From contig NZ_CP069338.1 in the NCBI RefSeq assembly GCF_016859125.1, positions 10,977,501 through 11,041,500 of the forward strand: a stretch of 64,000 nucleotides of DNA, written 5' to 3'. Origin of the DNA: Archangium violaceum (lineage in GTDB: Bacteria > Myxococcota > Myxococcia > Myxococcales > Myxococcaceae). The stretch's first letter is position 1, and every line of letters begins with the position of its first letter. Made by a program: the position numbers and the translations under genes. A model generated the notes under the pieces. The model was not told the DNA's origin. It made no database searches and saw only the letters and a list, made by a program, of their open reading frames with translations. Below, piece by piece: positions 8,778 through 16,978 of the stretch.

Positions 8778-10955
8778 TCAAGTGTCAGAAGAGGGCACCG
8801 GAAGGAACAGGGTGAAGGTGGTGCCCCGGCCGGGCTCGCTCCGCACCCGCATCTCACCGCCCATCTTCTGGATGATGGAGTGGCTGATGGACAGGCCGAG
8901 CCCGGTGCCCGCCCCCGTCGGCTTCGTGGTGAAGAACGGCTCGAAGATACGTGGCAGCACCTCGGGAGGAATCCCGTGCCCGGTGTCCGAGATATCGACG
9001 CGCACCACCCCTCCCTCCAACGCGGTGACGACCCGGAGGACGTGGCGCTCCAGCCCTCCTCCGGACCGCATGGCCTGGGCGGCATTGATGATCAGATTGA
9101 GGAAGACCTGGCTCAGCCGGCCCTCGCTCCCGGACACGAGTGGCAGCGCGTCGGCGTATTGCTTCTCCACCCGCGCCGTGTGCTTCAACTCGTTGTGGGC
9201 CATGCGCAGCACGACGTCGAGGCACGCGTGGATGTCCACGGGCGCCATCTCCTCGCCCGCCGTATGCGAGAAGAAGCGCATGTCGCGCACGATGTCCCGG
9301 ATGCGCCCGCCTCCCACCAGGCTCTCGGCGATGACTTCCTCCGCCTCGGAGAGGGACTCCACCAGACGTGGATGCAGCCCCGGCAGTGCCACCAGCTCCC
9401 GCGCCAGCTCGTCCCGCCACTCCTGGAGCCAGCTGAGGTTGGAGAGCACGAAGGAGGTCGGGTTGTTGATTTCATGGGCGATACCCGCCGCCAGCGCGCC
9501 CATCGCCGCGAGCCGATCGTTCTGGATGCTCTGCTGCTCGATCCGCCGCTTCTCGGTGAGATCCGTGCCGACGATGAGCAACTGCCGGGTCTCTCCCGTC
9601 ACCTGGAGCGAGGCGGCGATCCCAAGGGCCACGCGAGCCCCGTTGGCCGAGCGCAACCCCAGGTCCTCCAGGCAGACCGTGCCGCGGGCGAGCAGGTCCT
9701 TCAGCGCCTGTCGCAATGGCTCCCGTTCCTCCTCCGGGACCAGCGCCTCGAAGGGAGTGCCGAGCAACTGCCCACGGGAGATGCCCAGCAGCCGCTCCGC
9801 CACCGGGTTGACCTCCAGCACGCTCCCGGCCGCGTCGAGCACGAAGACGGCCTCACCGGAGTGCTCCATGAGTTGACGGGTGCGCTCGTGGGCCTCGCGG
9901 ACCTGCTCCTCCAGGCGAGCCGCGTCCCGCTCGATGAGCTCCTTGGCTTCTTGCAGCACTTCCTCCTGACGCCGGCGCTCGCTGATGTCGGCGTAGATGC
10001 CGATCACCCCCGTCACCTTTCCGTTCGCGTCCCGCAGCGGCACCTTGCTCGTGAGTACCCAGGACATCGCTCCAGCGTATTGGCGGAGGGGCTCCTCGAA
10101 GGCGAGCTTGGGGATGCCCGACTCCATCACCTCGCGGTCATCCCGGCGGTACGCCTCGGCGTACTCGCTCAAGACGGGCATCTCGAAGTCCGTCCTGCCG
10201 ATGATATCCAGCGGCGAGGCGAGCCCCATGTCCCGGGCGAACTGCGGGTTGCAGCCCAGGAAGACGCTGTTCTGGTCCTTCCAGAACACCGAGTGGGGAA
10301 TGTGGGCCAGGATGCTGGAGAGCAGGGTCTGCTGCTCCAGGAGTTGACGCTCGATGCGTTGGCGCTCGCGCACCTCCGCCTGGAGGTAGGTGTTGAGGAC
10401 GCTCGTACGCTCCTGGGACTGCTCCAGCTCGGCGTTGCGGGCCTTCAGCAGGCGCACCTGGGAGCGCATGCGCAGCATCAGCTCCACCTGGCGCTTGAGC
10501 GCGAGCAGACTCCGGAGCTGCGACTCCCCCAGCCCGCGCGGCCGATGGTCGATGACGCAGAGGGAGCCGATCGGGAAGCCGTCCTCCGTCTGGATGGGGG
10601 TGCCCGCGTAGAAGCGGATGAACGGCTCGCCCTGCACGAGCGGATTGGTGGCGAAGCGCTCATCCGCGATGGTGTCCTCGACGAGCAGGACGCCTTCCCG
10701 CTCGATGGCCTGGGAGCAGAAGGAGATGCAGCGCTCCTGCTCCCCTACCCCATGCAACCCCACGTTCGCCTTGAAGCATTGCCGGTCGCGCTCCACCAGG
10801 CTGATGAGCGCGATGGGGGTGCCACACGCCTCGGCGGCGAGCCGGACGATGTCCTCGTAATCTGGCTCGGGTAACGCATCGCGAAGGCCAGAGAGCTCGA
10901 GCGCTCGCAGGCGCTGCGCTTCATCTCGCTGCAGGGATGGAGAAGGCGTGTACAT
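8778..10955 (-). CDS. Cytoplasmic hybrid-free sensor histidine kinase, GAF-PAS-PAS-HisKA-HATPase
   Basis: A 725-residue kinase without membrane spans. Domains are an N-terminal GAF (about 22-165, with FYAGTPIQTEDGFPIGSLCV), a coiled linker, PAS 1 (about 215-330), PAS 2 (about 365-475), HisKA with the phosphoacceptor His in AAGIAHEINNP (about 490), and an HATPase with NLIINAAQA (N box), DTGHGIPPEV (G1), FEPFFTTK and GTGLGLSIS (G2). No receiver domain or paired regulator lies next to it, so its partner is elsewhere. The signal is unknown; a GAF plus two PAS domains suggests a cytosolic ligand or redox/light cue. Starts at the ATG at 10955. Confidence 0.9.
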   Translation of the reverse strand: MYTPSPSLQRDEAQRLRALELSGLRDALPEPDYEDIVRLAAEACGTPIALISLVERDRQCFKANVGLHGVGEQERCISFCSQAIEREGVLLVEDTIADERFATNPLVQGEPFIRFYAGTPIQTEDGFPIGSLCVIDHRPRGLGESQLRSLLALKRQVELMLRMRSQVRLLKARNAELEQSQERTSVLNTYLQAEVRERQRIERQLLEQQTLLSSILAHIPHSVFWKDQNSVFLGCNPQFARDMGLASPLDIIGRTDFEMPVLSEYAEAYRRDDREVMESGIPKLAFEEPLRQYAGAMSWVLTSKVPLRDANGKVTGVIGIYADISERRRQEEVLQEAKELIERDAARLEEQVREAHERTRQLMEHSGEAVFVLDAAGSVLEVNPVAERLLGISRGQLLGTPFEALVPEEEREPLRQALKDLLARGTVCLEDLGLRSANGARVALGIAASLQVTGETRQLLIVGTDLTEKRRIEQQSIQNDRLAAMGALAAGIAHEINNPTSFVLSNLSWLQEWRDELARELVALPGLHPRLVESLSEAEEVIAESLVGGGRIRDIVRDMRFFSHTAGEEMAPVDIHACLDVVLRMAHNELKHTARVEKQYADALPLVSGSEGRLSQVFLNLIINAAQAMRSGGGLERHVLRVVTALEGGVVRVDISDTGHGIPPEVLPRIFEPFFTTKPTGAGTGLGLSISHSIIQKMGGEMRVRSEPGRGTTFTLFLPVPSSDT

Positions 10956-11345
10956 GGTATGAATGTGAATTTTGCAGCACGGAGATGCTTCACTTCACAT
11001 CGGGTCCGTCAGATTTCAGGCAGTCATGTAGGACCCAGCACCCGAAGCGCGCAGCGGCTCTGGGAACCTGCACTCGCATTGCACGGACACTGCACACTAT
11101 CCTTCACTTCACCGGAGCGCGTACGGCTCGGAACCCGGGCGGCCGCTCCCCCGCGACGCCTCGACGAGGGCGCGACAGTGTTGCCTTCGCGATAGCCCCG
11201 ACGCGAGACACGTACTCCGCCCAACGTGAGTGCCCCACCCCCTCGGTCTCCACGAATGCACGGATTGTGAGCGGTTGCCGTGGCGAGCAATCTCCCCCGC
11301 GCGTCGCGCGCACGTCCGCTCGCGCGCTCGTCGGAGGACGCCGCC
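10956..11345. other. Divergent intergenic region, histidine kinase / aldo-keto reductase
   Basis: About 390 bases between divergent start codons, so it must hold both promoters. I see no clear -10/-35 pair, sigma-54 site or hairpin, and the overlapping open frames look like shadows. Confidence 0.4.
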
Positions 11346-12332
11346 ATGAACCGGAGGGAGTTTCTCGAAGCCACACTCGCGCTGATGATTGCCCCGAGCG
11401 CCTTCGCCGCGGGGAAGCCCTCCTCGCCCCAGGCGGTCCCCCGCCGGAAGCTGGGACGCACCGGTGAGCAGATCTCCTGTCTCGGGCTCGGCGGCTTCCA
11501 CATCGGCATCCAGAAGGACGAAGCCGAGAGCATCCGCATCATCCGGCGCGCGCTCGACAGCGGCATCAACTTCCTCGACAACTGCTGGGACTACAACAAC
11601 GGGCAGAGTGAGATCCGGATGGGCAAGGCCCTCCGGGACGGCTACCGGTCCAAGGCGTTCCTGATGACGAAGATCGACGGCCGCGACAAGAAGACGGCCG
11701 CGAAGCAGATCGACGAGTCGCTCGAGCGCCTGCGGACCGACCACCTCGATCTGCTGCAGTTGCATGAGATCATCCGCGACAACGACCCCGACCGTTCCTT
11801 CGCCGAGGGGGGCGCCATGGAGGCGATGATCGAGGCGCACAAGGCGGGCAAGGCGCGCTTCCTCGGCTTCACCGGGCACAAGTCGCCCGCCATCCACCTG
11901 AAGATGCTCGAGACAGCGAAGAAGCACGACTTCCGCTTCGACGCCGTGCAGCTGCCACTCAACGTGATGGACGCGCACTTCGACAGCTTCGAGAAGCGTG
12001 TCCTGCCCGTGCTCGTGCGCGAGGAGATCGGCGTGCTGGGAATGAAGCCCCTGGGAGGCGCCATCATCCTGGAGAGCAAGACCGTCAGCGCTCCGGACTG
12101 TCTGCGCTACGCCCTGTCCCTGCCGGTGAGCGTGATGATCACCGGGATGGATTCGATGGAGCGGCTGAACCAGGCGCTCTCCGTCGCGCGGGGCTTCAAG
12201 CCGCTCTCGGAGAAGGAAGTGGGGGCCCTGCTCGCGAAGACCGAGAAGGCCGCCAGGGACGGCTCCTTCGAGAAGTACAAGGTCAGCCAACGCTTCGATG
12301 GCACGGTCAAACATCCGGAGTGGCTGGGATAG
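11346..12332 (+). CDS. Exported aldo/keto reductase
   Basis: A 328-residue NADPH-type aldo/keto reductase preceded by a twin-arginine-like signal (NRREFLEATLALMIAPSAFA). The AKR tetrad is visible: Asp78 (NFLDNCWDY), Tyr83, Lys109 (LMTKID) and His140 (LLQLHE). The barrel continues with FLGFTGHKSP and GMKPLGG. A Tat-exported AKR would act in the periplasm or be held there with its cofactor. The physiological substrate cannot be read. The ATG at 11346 gives a proper signal peptide; a start 66 bp upstream would add a basic unstructured tail and spoil it. The gene stands alone. Confidence 0.87.
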   Translation: MNRREFLEATLALMIAPSAFAAGKPSSPQAVPRRKLGRTGEQISCLGLGGFHIGIQKDEAESIRIIRRALDSGINFLDNCWDYNNGQSEIRMGKALRDGYRSKAFLMTKIDGRDKKTAAKQIDESLERLRTDHLDLLQLHEIIRDNDPDRSFAEGGAMEAMIEAHKAGKARFLGFTGHKSPAIHLKMLETAKKHDFRFDAVQLPLNVMDAHFDSFEKRVLPVLVREEIGVLGMKPLGGAIILESKTVSAPDCLRYALSLPVSVMITGMDSMERLNQALSVARGFKPLSEKEVGALLAKTEKAARDGSFEKYKVSQRFDGTVKHPEWLG

Positions 12333-12739
12333 AGCGCTCGCGACGCGAGGCTGCTAATCCACCGGCCCGCGGGGAACGAGGTACGCAAGGAGGAGGGTGA
12401 ACGGCCTGGAGAACGCACCCCAGGCCTTCATCGGACTCCTGCGCGGTGAGGACACGGGAAAGAGGGTGGTGCGGTTGGTGCCACCCTCGGCATGACCGGT
12501 CTCCCACAGATGAACACGTCCGCCACCGCTCCCCAGTCACGCCCCTCGTTGGGGACCAGACGGACAATGCCTTCACCGCCCCTGTTCCTCTGCTCCACAC
12601 CCTGGCCAGCGCCCTCCCCCGAAAGGGATCGGCCGTTGGCATTGCAACCCCGCGATTTCGTTTGAGTCGCAAGGAAATTCACTGTCGACAGAGGGGTGCC
12701 GCCCTGACGCTCCTCTGATTCCAGCGCCCTCCCGGGCAT
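12333..12739. other. Intergenic region upstream of the opg operon
   Basis: About 400 bases without a supported gene. A minus-strand ORF (12428-12745) has no recognisable family. Any enhancer sites for the sigma-54 promoter at 12740 would be expected here, but I found no obvious repeat. Confidence 0.4.
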
Positions 12740-12755
12740 TGGCACACCCGTTGCT
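12740..12755 (+). promoter_or_regulatory. Sigma-54 (RpoN) -24/-12 promoter of opgG
   Basis: The sequence TGGCACACCCGTTGCT matches the TGGCAC-N5-TTGCW consensus, with GG and GC ten bases apart (GG at 12741, GC at 12753). Transcription should start near 12766, giving a leader of about 27 nt before the opgG ATG and its AGGAGG site. Confidence 0.75.
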
Positions 12756-12792
12756 AGCAGCCGGAACGCGGTGCGTCACAGCCAGGAGGGTC

Positions 12793-14331
12793 ATGGAAGT
12801 GAGGTCGAGGACTTGGGCTGAGCGAGGAGCACGAGTGGTGTGCGTGCTCGGGATGGTGTGGGCGGTGGTGGCGGGAGCCGCGCCGAAGGCATCCAGTGCA
12901 CCCGGGAAGCGGAGCTCCACCGCGGACCTCGTGAGGGCCCGGGCCCGGGAGCTGGCCGGCCGCCGTTACCAGGCCCCGGTGCCGGCCGTGCCGAAGGAGT
13001 ACGCGCAGCTCACGTACGACCAGTACCGGGACATCCGCTTCCGCCCGGAGAAGGCCCGGTGGCGCGACGCCGGCCTGCCCTTCCAGGCGCAGTTCTTCCA
13101 TCCGGGGTTCTTCTACACCTCGCCCATCATCATTCACGAGGTGGACGGCGGGCGGACGGAGAAGGTGCGCTTCTCGACGGACCTCTTCAGCTATGGCCCG
13201 CTCGTGAAGCAACTGCCGCCCTCGAAGGTGGACGGCTTCGCGGGCTTCCGGCTCGCCCACCCGCTCAACCGGCCGGACCACTTCGACGAGCTGGTGGCCT
13301 TCCTGGGCGCCAGCTACTTCCGCGCCCTGGGCCGCGGCAACGTGTACGGGCTGTCCGCGCGCGGGCTGGCCATCGACACGGCGCTCCCCGAGGGAGAGGA
13401 GTTCCCCTCGTTCCGGGAGTTCTGGCTGGAGAAGCCCGCGCCCGGCGCGGATCGCGTCGTGGTGCATGCGCTGATGGACAGCCCGAGCGTCGCGGGGGCG
13501 TACCGCTTCGTCATCATCCCGGGCGAGCGCACGGTGATGGAGGTCGAGGCGACGCTCTACGCGCGCAAGGCGGTGAAGCGGCTCGGGGTGGCTCCGCTCA
13601 CCAGCATGTACCTCTTCGGAGAGAACGACCGCGGCACCTATGACGACTTCCGTCCCGAGGTGCATGACTCGGACGGCCTCTTCCTGTGGATGAAGAACGG
13701 GGAGCAGCTGTGGCGCCCGCTCCAGAATCCCGCCCACCTGAACGTCTCCAGCTTCCAGGTGGAGGGACTGCGCGCCTTCGGCCTGCTGCAGAGGGATCAG
13801 GCCTTCACCAGCTACGAGGACCTGGAGGCGCGCTACGACAAGCGTCCTGGCGTCTGGGTGGAGCCCCTGGGTGACTGGGGCCGCGGCGTGGTGCAGCTGG
13901 TGGAGATCCCCACCGCCGAGGAGATCAACGACAACATCGTGGCCTACTGGGTGCCCGAGGCCCCCTTCGGCCCTGGAGCCGAGCTGCGCATGGGCTGGCG
14001 GCTGTCCTGGGGCAGCGTGCCACCCGAGCGCCCCACGGTGGCCCAGACCGTTGCCACGCGCGTCGCGGCGGGCAGCACGCCGGCGGCCCGGCGCTTCGTC
14101 CTCGAGTTCTCGCGCGGTGGCCCGGAAGGCGAAGGCCCGGTGGAGGCGGTCGTCACCACCTCGAAGGGCCAGGTGCTCCACCCCATCGCGCAGCGCAACG
14201 ACGTCACCGGTGGCTGGCGAGCCACCTTCGAGCTGGTACCCGAAGCGGGTGCTCCCACCGAGCTTCGCTGCTTCCTGCGACGTGGATCCGAAACCCTCAC
14301 CGAGACATGGAGTTACCTATGGACACCGTGA
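12793..14331 (+). CDS. opgG: Periplasmic glucan biosynthesis protein OpgG/MdoG
   Basis: A 512-residue exported protein with a signal peptide (VVCVLGMVWAVVAGAAP) followed by the MdoG fold. Recognisable blocks are LTYDQYRDIRFRPEKA, QFFHPGFFY, FAGFRL, FLGASYFRALGRGNVYGLSARGLAID (quoted only to mark 13310-13380), MYLFGENDRG, VHDSDGL and ENIV-type EEINDNIVAYW. OpgG is needed for branching or polymerising the beta-glucan backbone of osmoregulated periplasmic glucans. The ATG at 12793 has AGGAGG seven bases upstream; the earlier in-frame ATG at 12739 lies inside the sigma-54 promoter and is excluded. It overlaps the next ORF by 13 bp and forms an operon with opgH. Confidence 0.93.
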   Translation: MEVRSRTWAERGARVVCVLGMVWAVVAGAAPKASSAPGKRSSTADLVRARARELAGRRYQAPVPAVPKEYAQLTYDQYRDIRFRPEKARWRDAGLPFQAQFFHPGFFYTSPIIIHEVDGGRTEKVRFSTDLFSYGPLVKQLPPSKVDGFAGFRLAHPLNRPDHFDELVAFLGASYFRALGRGNVYGLSARGLAIDTALPEGEEFPSFREFWLEKPAPGADRVVVHALMDSPSVAGAYRFVIIPGERTVMEVEATLYARKAVKRLGVAPLTSMYLFGENDRGTYDDFRPEVHDSDGLFLWMKNGEQLWRPLQNPAHLNVSSFQVEGLRAFGLLQRDQAFTSYEDLEARYDKRPGVWVEPLGDWGRGVVQLVEIPTAEEINDNIVAYWVPEAPFGPGAELRMGWRLSWGSVPPERPTVAQTVATRVAAGSTPAARRFVLEFSRGGPEGEGPVEAVVTTSKGQVLHPIAQRNDVTGGWRATFELVPEAGAPTELRCFLRRGSETLTETWSYLWTP

Positions 14332-14825
14332 AGACGCCGACCATCCACTCCACCCTCCAGTCCGTGGAGGGGCTCTCCCCGGAGACGCGCGAGGCGCTCG
14401 ACGCTTTCTTCCGGTCCTTCGGCTTCACCACGGACGGTGACCTCTCCCGGTTGGCGCAGTGGGTGCTCGCGGGCAAGCAGGGCGTGGGGCCGCGAGAGGC
14501 CGAGGCCCTCGCCCGGACGCGGATGGAGGATTGGCTGTCCGGGGTGTTCGACGTCGCCCACGCGAGCGGTGGCGCGCTGCTGGCGCGGGGCCGTGCGGCC
14601 TTCGTGCTGTGCGAGGGGGCTCGCTGGGGTGCGGGCGTCCTCACGGCGGGTCCTGGTGCGTTGCCGGTGGACCTCGCGCGGGCCCTGCGCGCCGCGGTGC
14701 CCGTCCCCGCCCCGGAAGAGAGTCCCACGACGATGCCGGAGCAGCAGTTGGTGCTGTGGCCTTTGGGTGAGCTCATCCGCCGCTGGTGGCGGGCGGGCGA
14801 GCCGGACATCTCCATCTCTCGCTGA
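14319..14825 (+). CDS. Unknown 168-residue protein between opgG and opgH
   Basis: Starts inside the last codons of opgG with GGAG six bases upstream of the ATG, so it is translationally coupled. The protein has no signal peptide or membrane span. It is mostly helical with PETREALDAFFRSFGF near the N-terminus, a central alanine/glycine-rich part and LWPLGELIRRWWRAGEPD near the end. I do not recognise a family. Its position inside the opg operon suggests a role in controlling or assembling the glucan synthase, perhaps cytoplasmic and touching OpgH; this is inference. The start codon 4 residues upstream is less well placed. Confidence 0.75.
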   Translation: MDTVKTPTIHSTLQSVEGLSPETREALDAFFRSFGFTTDGDLSRLAQWVLAGKQGVGPREAEALARTRMEDWLSGVFDVAHASGGALLARGRAAFVLCEGARWGAGVLTAGPGALPVDLARALRAAVPVPAPEESPTTMPEQQLVLWPLGELIRRWWRAGEPDISISR

Positions 14826-14840
14826 GCCGTAGGAGCCCTC

Positions 14841-16814
14841 ATGCACGCGCATTCGTTCTCGCCCGAAACCGCCGGGCTTCGGCGGGGGTGTGTCCTCGGT
14901 CTGGCCGCGATCTCCACCGTCCTCGCGACGTGGGAGATGTTCCGGCTGCTGAGCGCCCAGGGTCTCACCGCGCCCGAATGGGTGATGGGGGGCTTCTTCA
15001 CCCTGTGCTTCGCCTGGATCGCCCTGTCCTTCTGGACGGCGGTGGCGGGCTTCCTCCAGCTCGCTTCTGGTAGGCGCCTGGCCGGCCTGCGGTGGCCGGA
15101 AGCGGCGGAGGCCGCGGCCCCGCTGAAGAGCCGCACCGCGGTGGTGATGCCCATCCACAACGAGGATCCGGCATCGGTCTTCGCCAACGTGCAGGCCACC
15201 TACGAGTCCCTGAAGGCCACGGGGCGGCTGGACGCCTTCGACTTCTACGTGCTGAGCGACTCCACGCGCGTGGAGGCCTGGGTGGCCGAGGAGCTGGCGT
15301 GGGCGGACCTGTGCCGCCGGGTGGGCGGACAGGGGCGCATCTTCTACCGGCGGCGCTCGGACAACCGGGGCAAGAAGGCCGGCAACCTCGCCGACTTCTG
15401 CGAGCGCTGGGGCAAGCGCTACGACTTCATGGTGGTGCTGGACGCCGACAGCCTCATGTCCGGCGAGACGCTGGTGAAGATGGCGCGGTTGATGGAGCTC
15501 AACCCGCGCGCGGGCATCCTCCAGGTTCCGCCGCGGTGCGTGGGACGCGCCACGCTCTTCGCCCGGCTGCAGCAGTTCGCCGGCCGGCTGTACGGGCCGG
15601 TGGTGGCCGCGGGCGCGGCGGCCTGGCAGTTCGGCGAGTCCAACTACTGGGGCCACAACGCCATCCTGCGGGTGGCGGCCTTCACCGAGCACTGTGGGCT
15701 GCCGGTGCTTCCGGGGCAGCAGCCCTTCGGTGGCCACATCCTCAGCCATGACTTCGTGGAGGCGGCGCTGATGCGGCGCGCGGGCTACACGGTGTGGCTG
15801 GTGCCGGAGCTGGACGGCAGCTACGAGCAGCCTCCGCCCCACCTGCTGGCCTACGCGCAGCGGGATCGGCGCTGGTGCCAGGGCAACCTCCAGCACCTGC
15901 GGCTGGTGCTCGCGGGCGGGCTGCACCCGGTGAGCCGGGGTCACTTCCTCATGGGGGTGATGTCCTACGTGGCCTCGCCGCTGTGGCTGCTCTTCCTGCT
16001 GTCGGGCCTGGTGGCGGCGCTGAACCCCACGTTCGACGCGGAGGGCGCGTTGGGGTTGATGGGTGTGTCCCTGACCATGCTGCTGCTGCCCAAGGCCTTC
16101 GGGCTCGCGCTGGCACTGACGCGGAGGGAGGAGTCGGCGCTCATGGGCGGCCGGGGACGGCTGGTGCTGAGCGTGCTCGCCGAGAGCCTGGTGTCCATGC
16201 TGCTCGCCCCGGTGATGATGCTCTTCCAGTCGCACTTCGTCTTCGGGACGCTGCTCGGCTACAAGGTGTCCTGGACGAGCCAGCAGCGCGACGACGAGGA
16301 CCTGCCGTGGGCGGAGGCGGCGCGGCGCCATGCGGTGCACACGCTGGTGGGCGTGGTGCTGGCGGCCGTGGCGCTCGCCCTGTCCCCGGGACTGCTCCTG
16401 TGGCTGTCGCCGGTGGTGGCGGGACTGCTGCTGTCCATCCCGATGTCGGTGTGGACGGCGCGCGCGTCGCTGGGCGCGTGGGCCGCGCGCCACGGCCTGT
16501 TCCTCATCCCCGAGGAGTCGGCGCCTCCCGCCGTGGTAGCCCGGGCCCTCGAGCTCGCGCAGCGCGAGCTGGAGCCGGTGGAGGACGGATTGGAGCGGGT
16601 ATTGACGGATCCTCGCGCGCACGCGCTGCACCTGGCGCTGCTGGAGTCCCTGCCGGTTACCGGTGTGGCACCGCTCGCGCTCGCCTCGGCCCGCCGCAAG
16701 CTGCTGGAAGGACGGCGGGAGCCGCTCTCCGCGCAGGAAAAGGCAGCGGTGCTGATGGATGCGGAGACGCTCACGGAGGCGGCACGGCGCCGTCACGCCC
16801 TCCGGGCTTCCTGA
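14841..16814 (+). CDS. opgH: Glucan biosynthesis glucosyltransferase OpgH/MdoH
   Basis: A 657-residue inner-membrane family-2 glycosyltransferase. Two N-terminal spans (about 20-80) precede the catalytic domain, with TAVVMPIHNEDPASVFAN, YVLSDSTR, GKKAGNL, the DxD-type VVLDADSLMSG, GHILSHDFVEAALMRRAG and the Q-x2-RW motif QRDRRWCQGN. C-terminal spans follow (SPLWLLFLLSGLV onward). It polymerises UDP-glucose into beta-1,2-type glucan and exports it for OpgG. It follows the small ORF by 15 bp with GTAGGAG upstream. Length is shorter than the ~850-residue E. coli enzyme, mostly at the N-terminus. Confidence 0.93.
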   Translation: MHAHSFSPETAGLRRGCVLGLAAISTVLATWEMFRLLSAQGLTAPEWVMGGFFTLCFAWIALSFWTAVAGFLQLASGRRLAGLRWPEAAEAAAPLKSRTAVVMPIHNEDPASVFANVQATYESLKATGRLDAFDFYVLSDSTRVEAWVAEELAWADLCRRVGGQGRIFYRRRSDNRGKKAGNLADFCERWGKRYDFMVVLDADSLMSGETLVKMARLMELNPRAGILQVPPRCVGRATLFARLQQFAGRLYGPVVAAGAAAWQFGESNYWGHNAILRVAAFTEHCGLPVLPGQQPFGGHILSHDFVEAALMRRAGYTVWLVPELDGSYEQPPPHLLAYAQRDRRWCQGNLQHLRLVLAGGLHPVSRGHFLMGVMSYVASPLWLLFLLSGLVAALNPTFDAEGALGLMGVSLTMLLLPKAFGLALALTRREESALMGGRGRLVLSVLAESLVSMLLAPVMMLFQSHFVFGTLLGYKVSWTSQQRDDEDLPWAEAARRHAVHTLVGVVLAAVALALSPGLLLWLSPVVAGLLLSIPMSVWTARASLGAWAARHGLFLIPEESAPPAVVARALELAQRELEPVEDGLERVLTDPRAHALHLALLESLPVTGVAPLALASARRKLLEGRREPLSAQEKAAVLMDAETLTEAARRRHALRAS

Positions 16815-16978
16815 CAGGATTCCCAGGGGAGACAGTGAGCGTTTGTGCGGGAGTGTGCCGCGAGCTGTGTGTCATTCCGTCTGGTTCAACATCAGACATC
16901 GAGAGGAATTGAGAGCCGGAGCGGATGGAAATCCACTCCCTGCTTGTGATGGAATTCCCGAAAGAACGGGGGTTCACC

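Noticed and set aside
12428-12745. 105-residue minus-strand ORF before opgG
   Set aside because: No ribosome site, no recognisable domain, and it covers the sigma-54 promoter region.
14313-16796. 827-residue minus-strand ORF opposite opgH
   Set aside because: It is an antisense shadow of the opgG/opgH genes created by high GC at third positions; the composition is His/Arg/Gln-rich without any domain.
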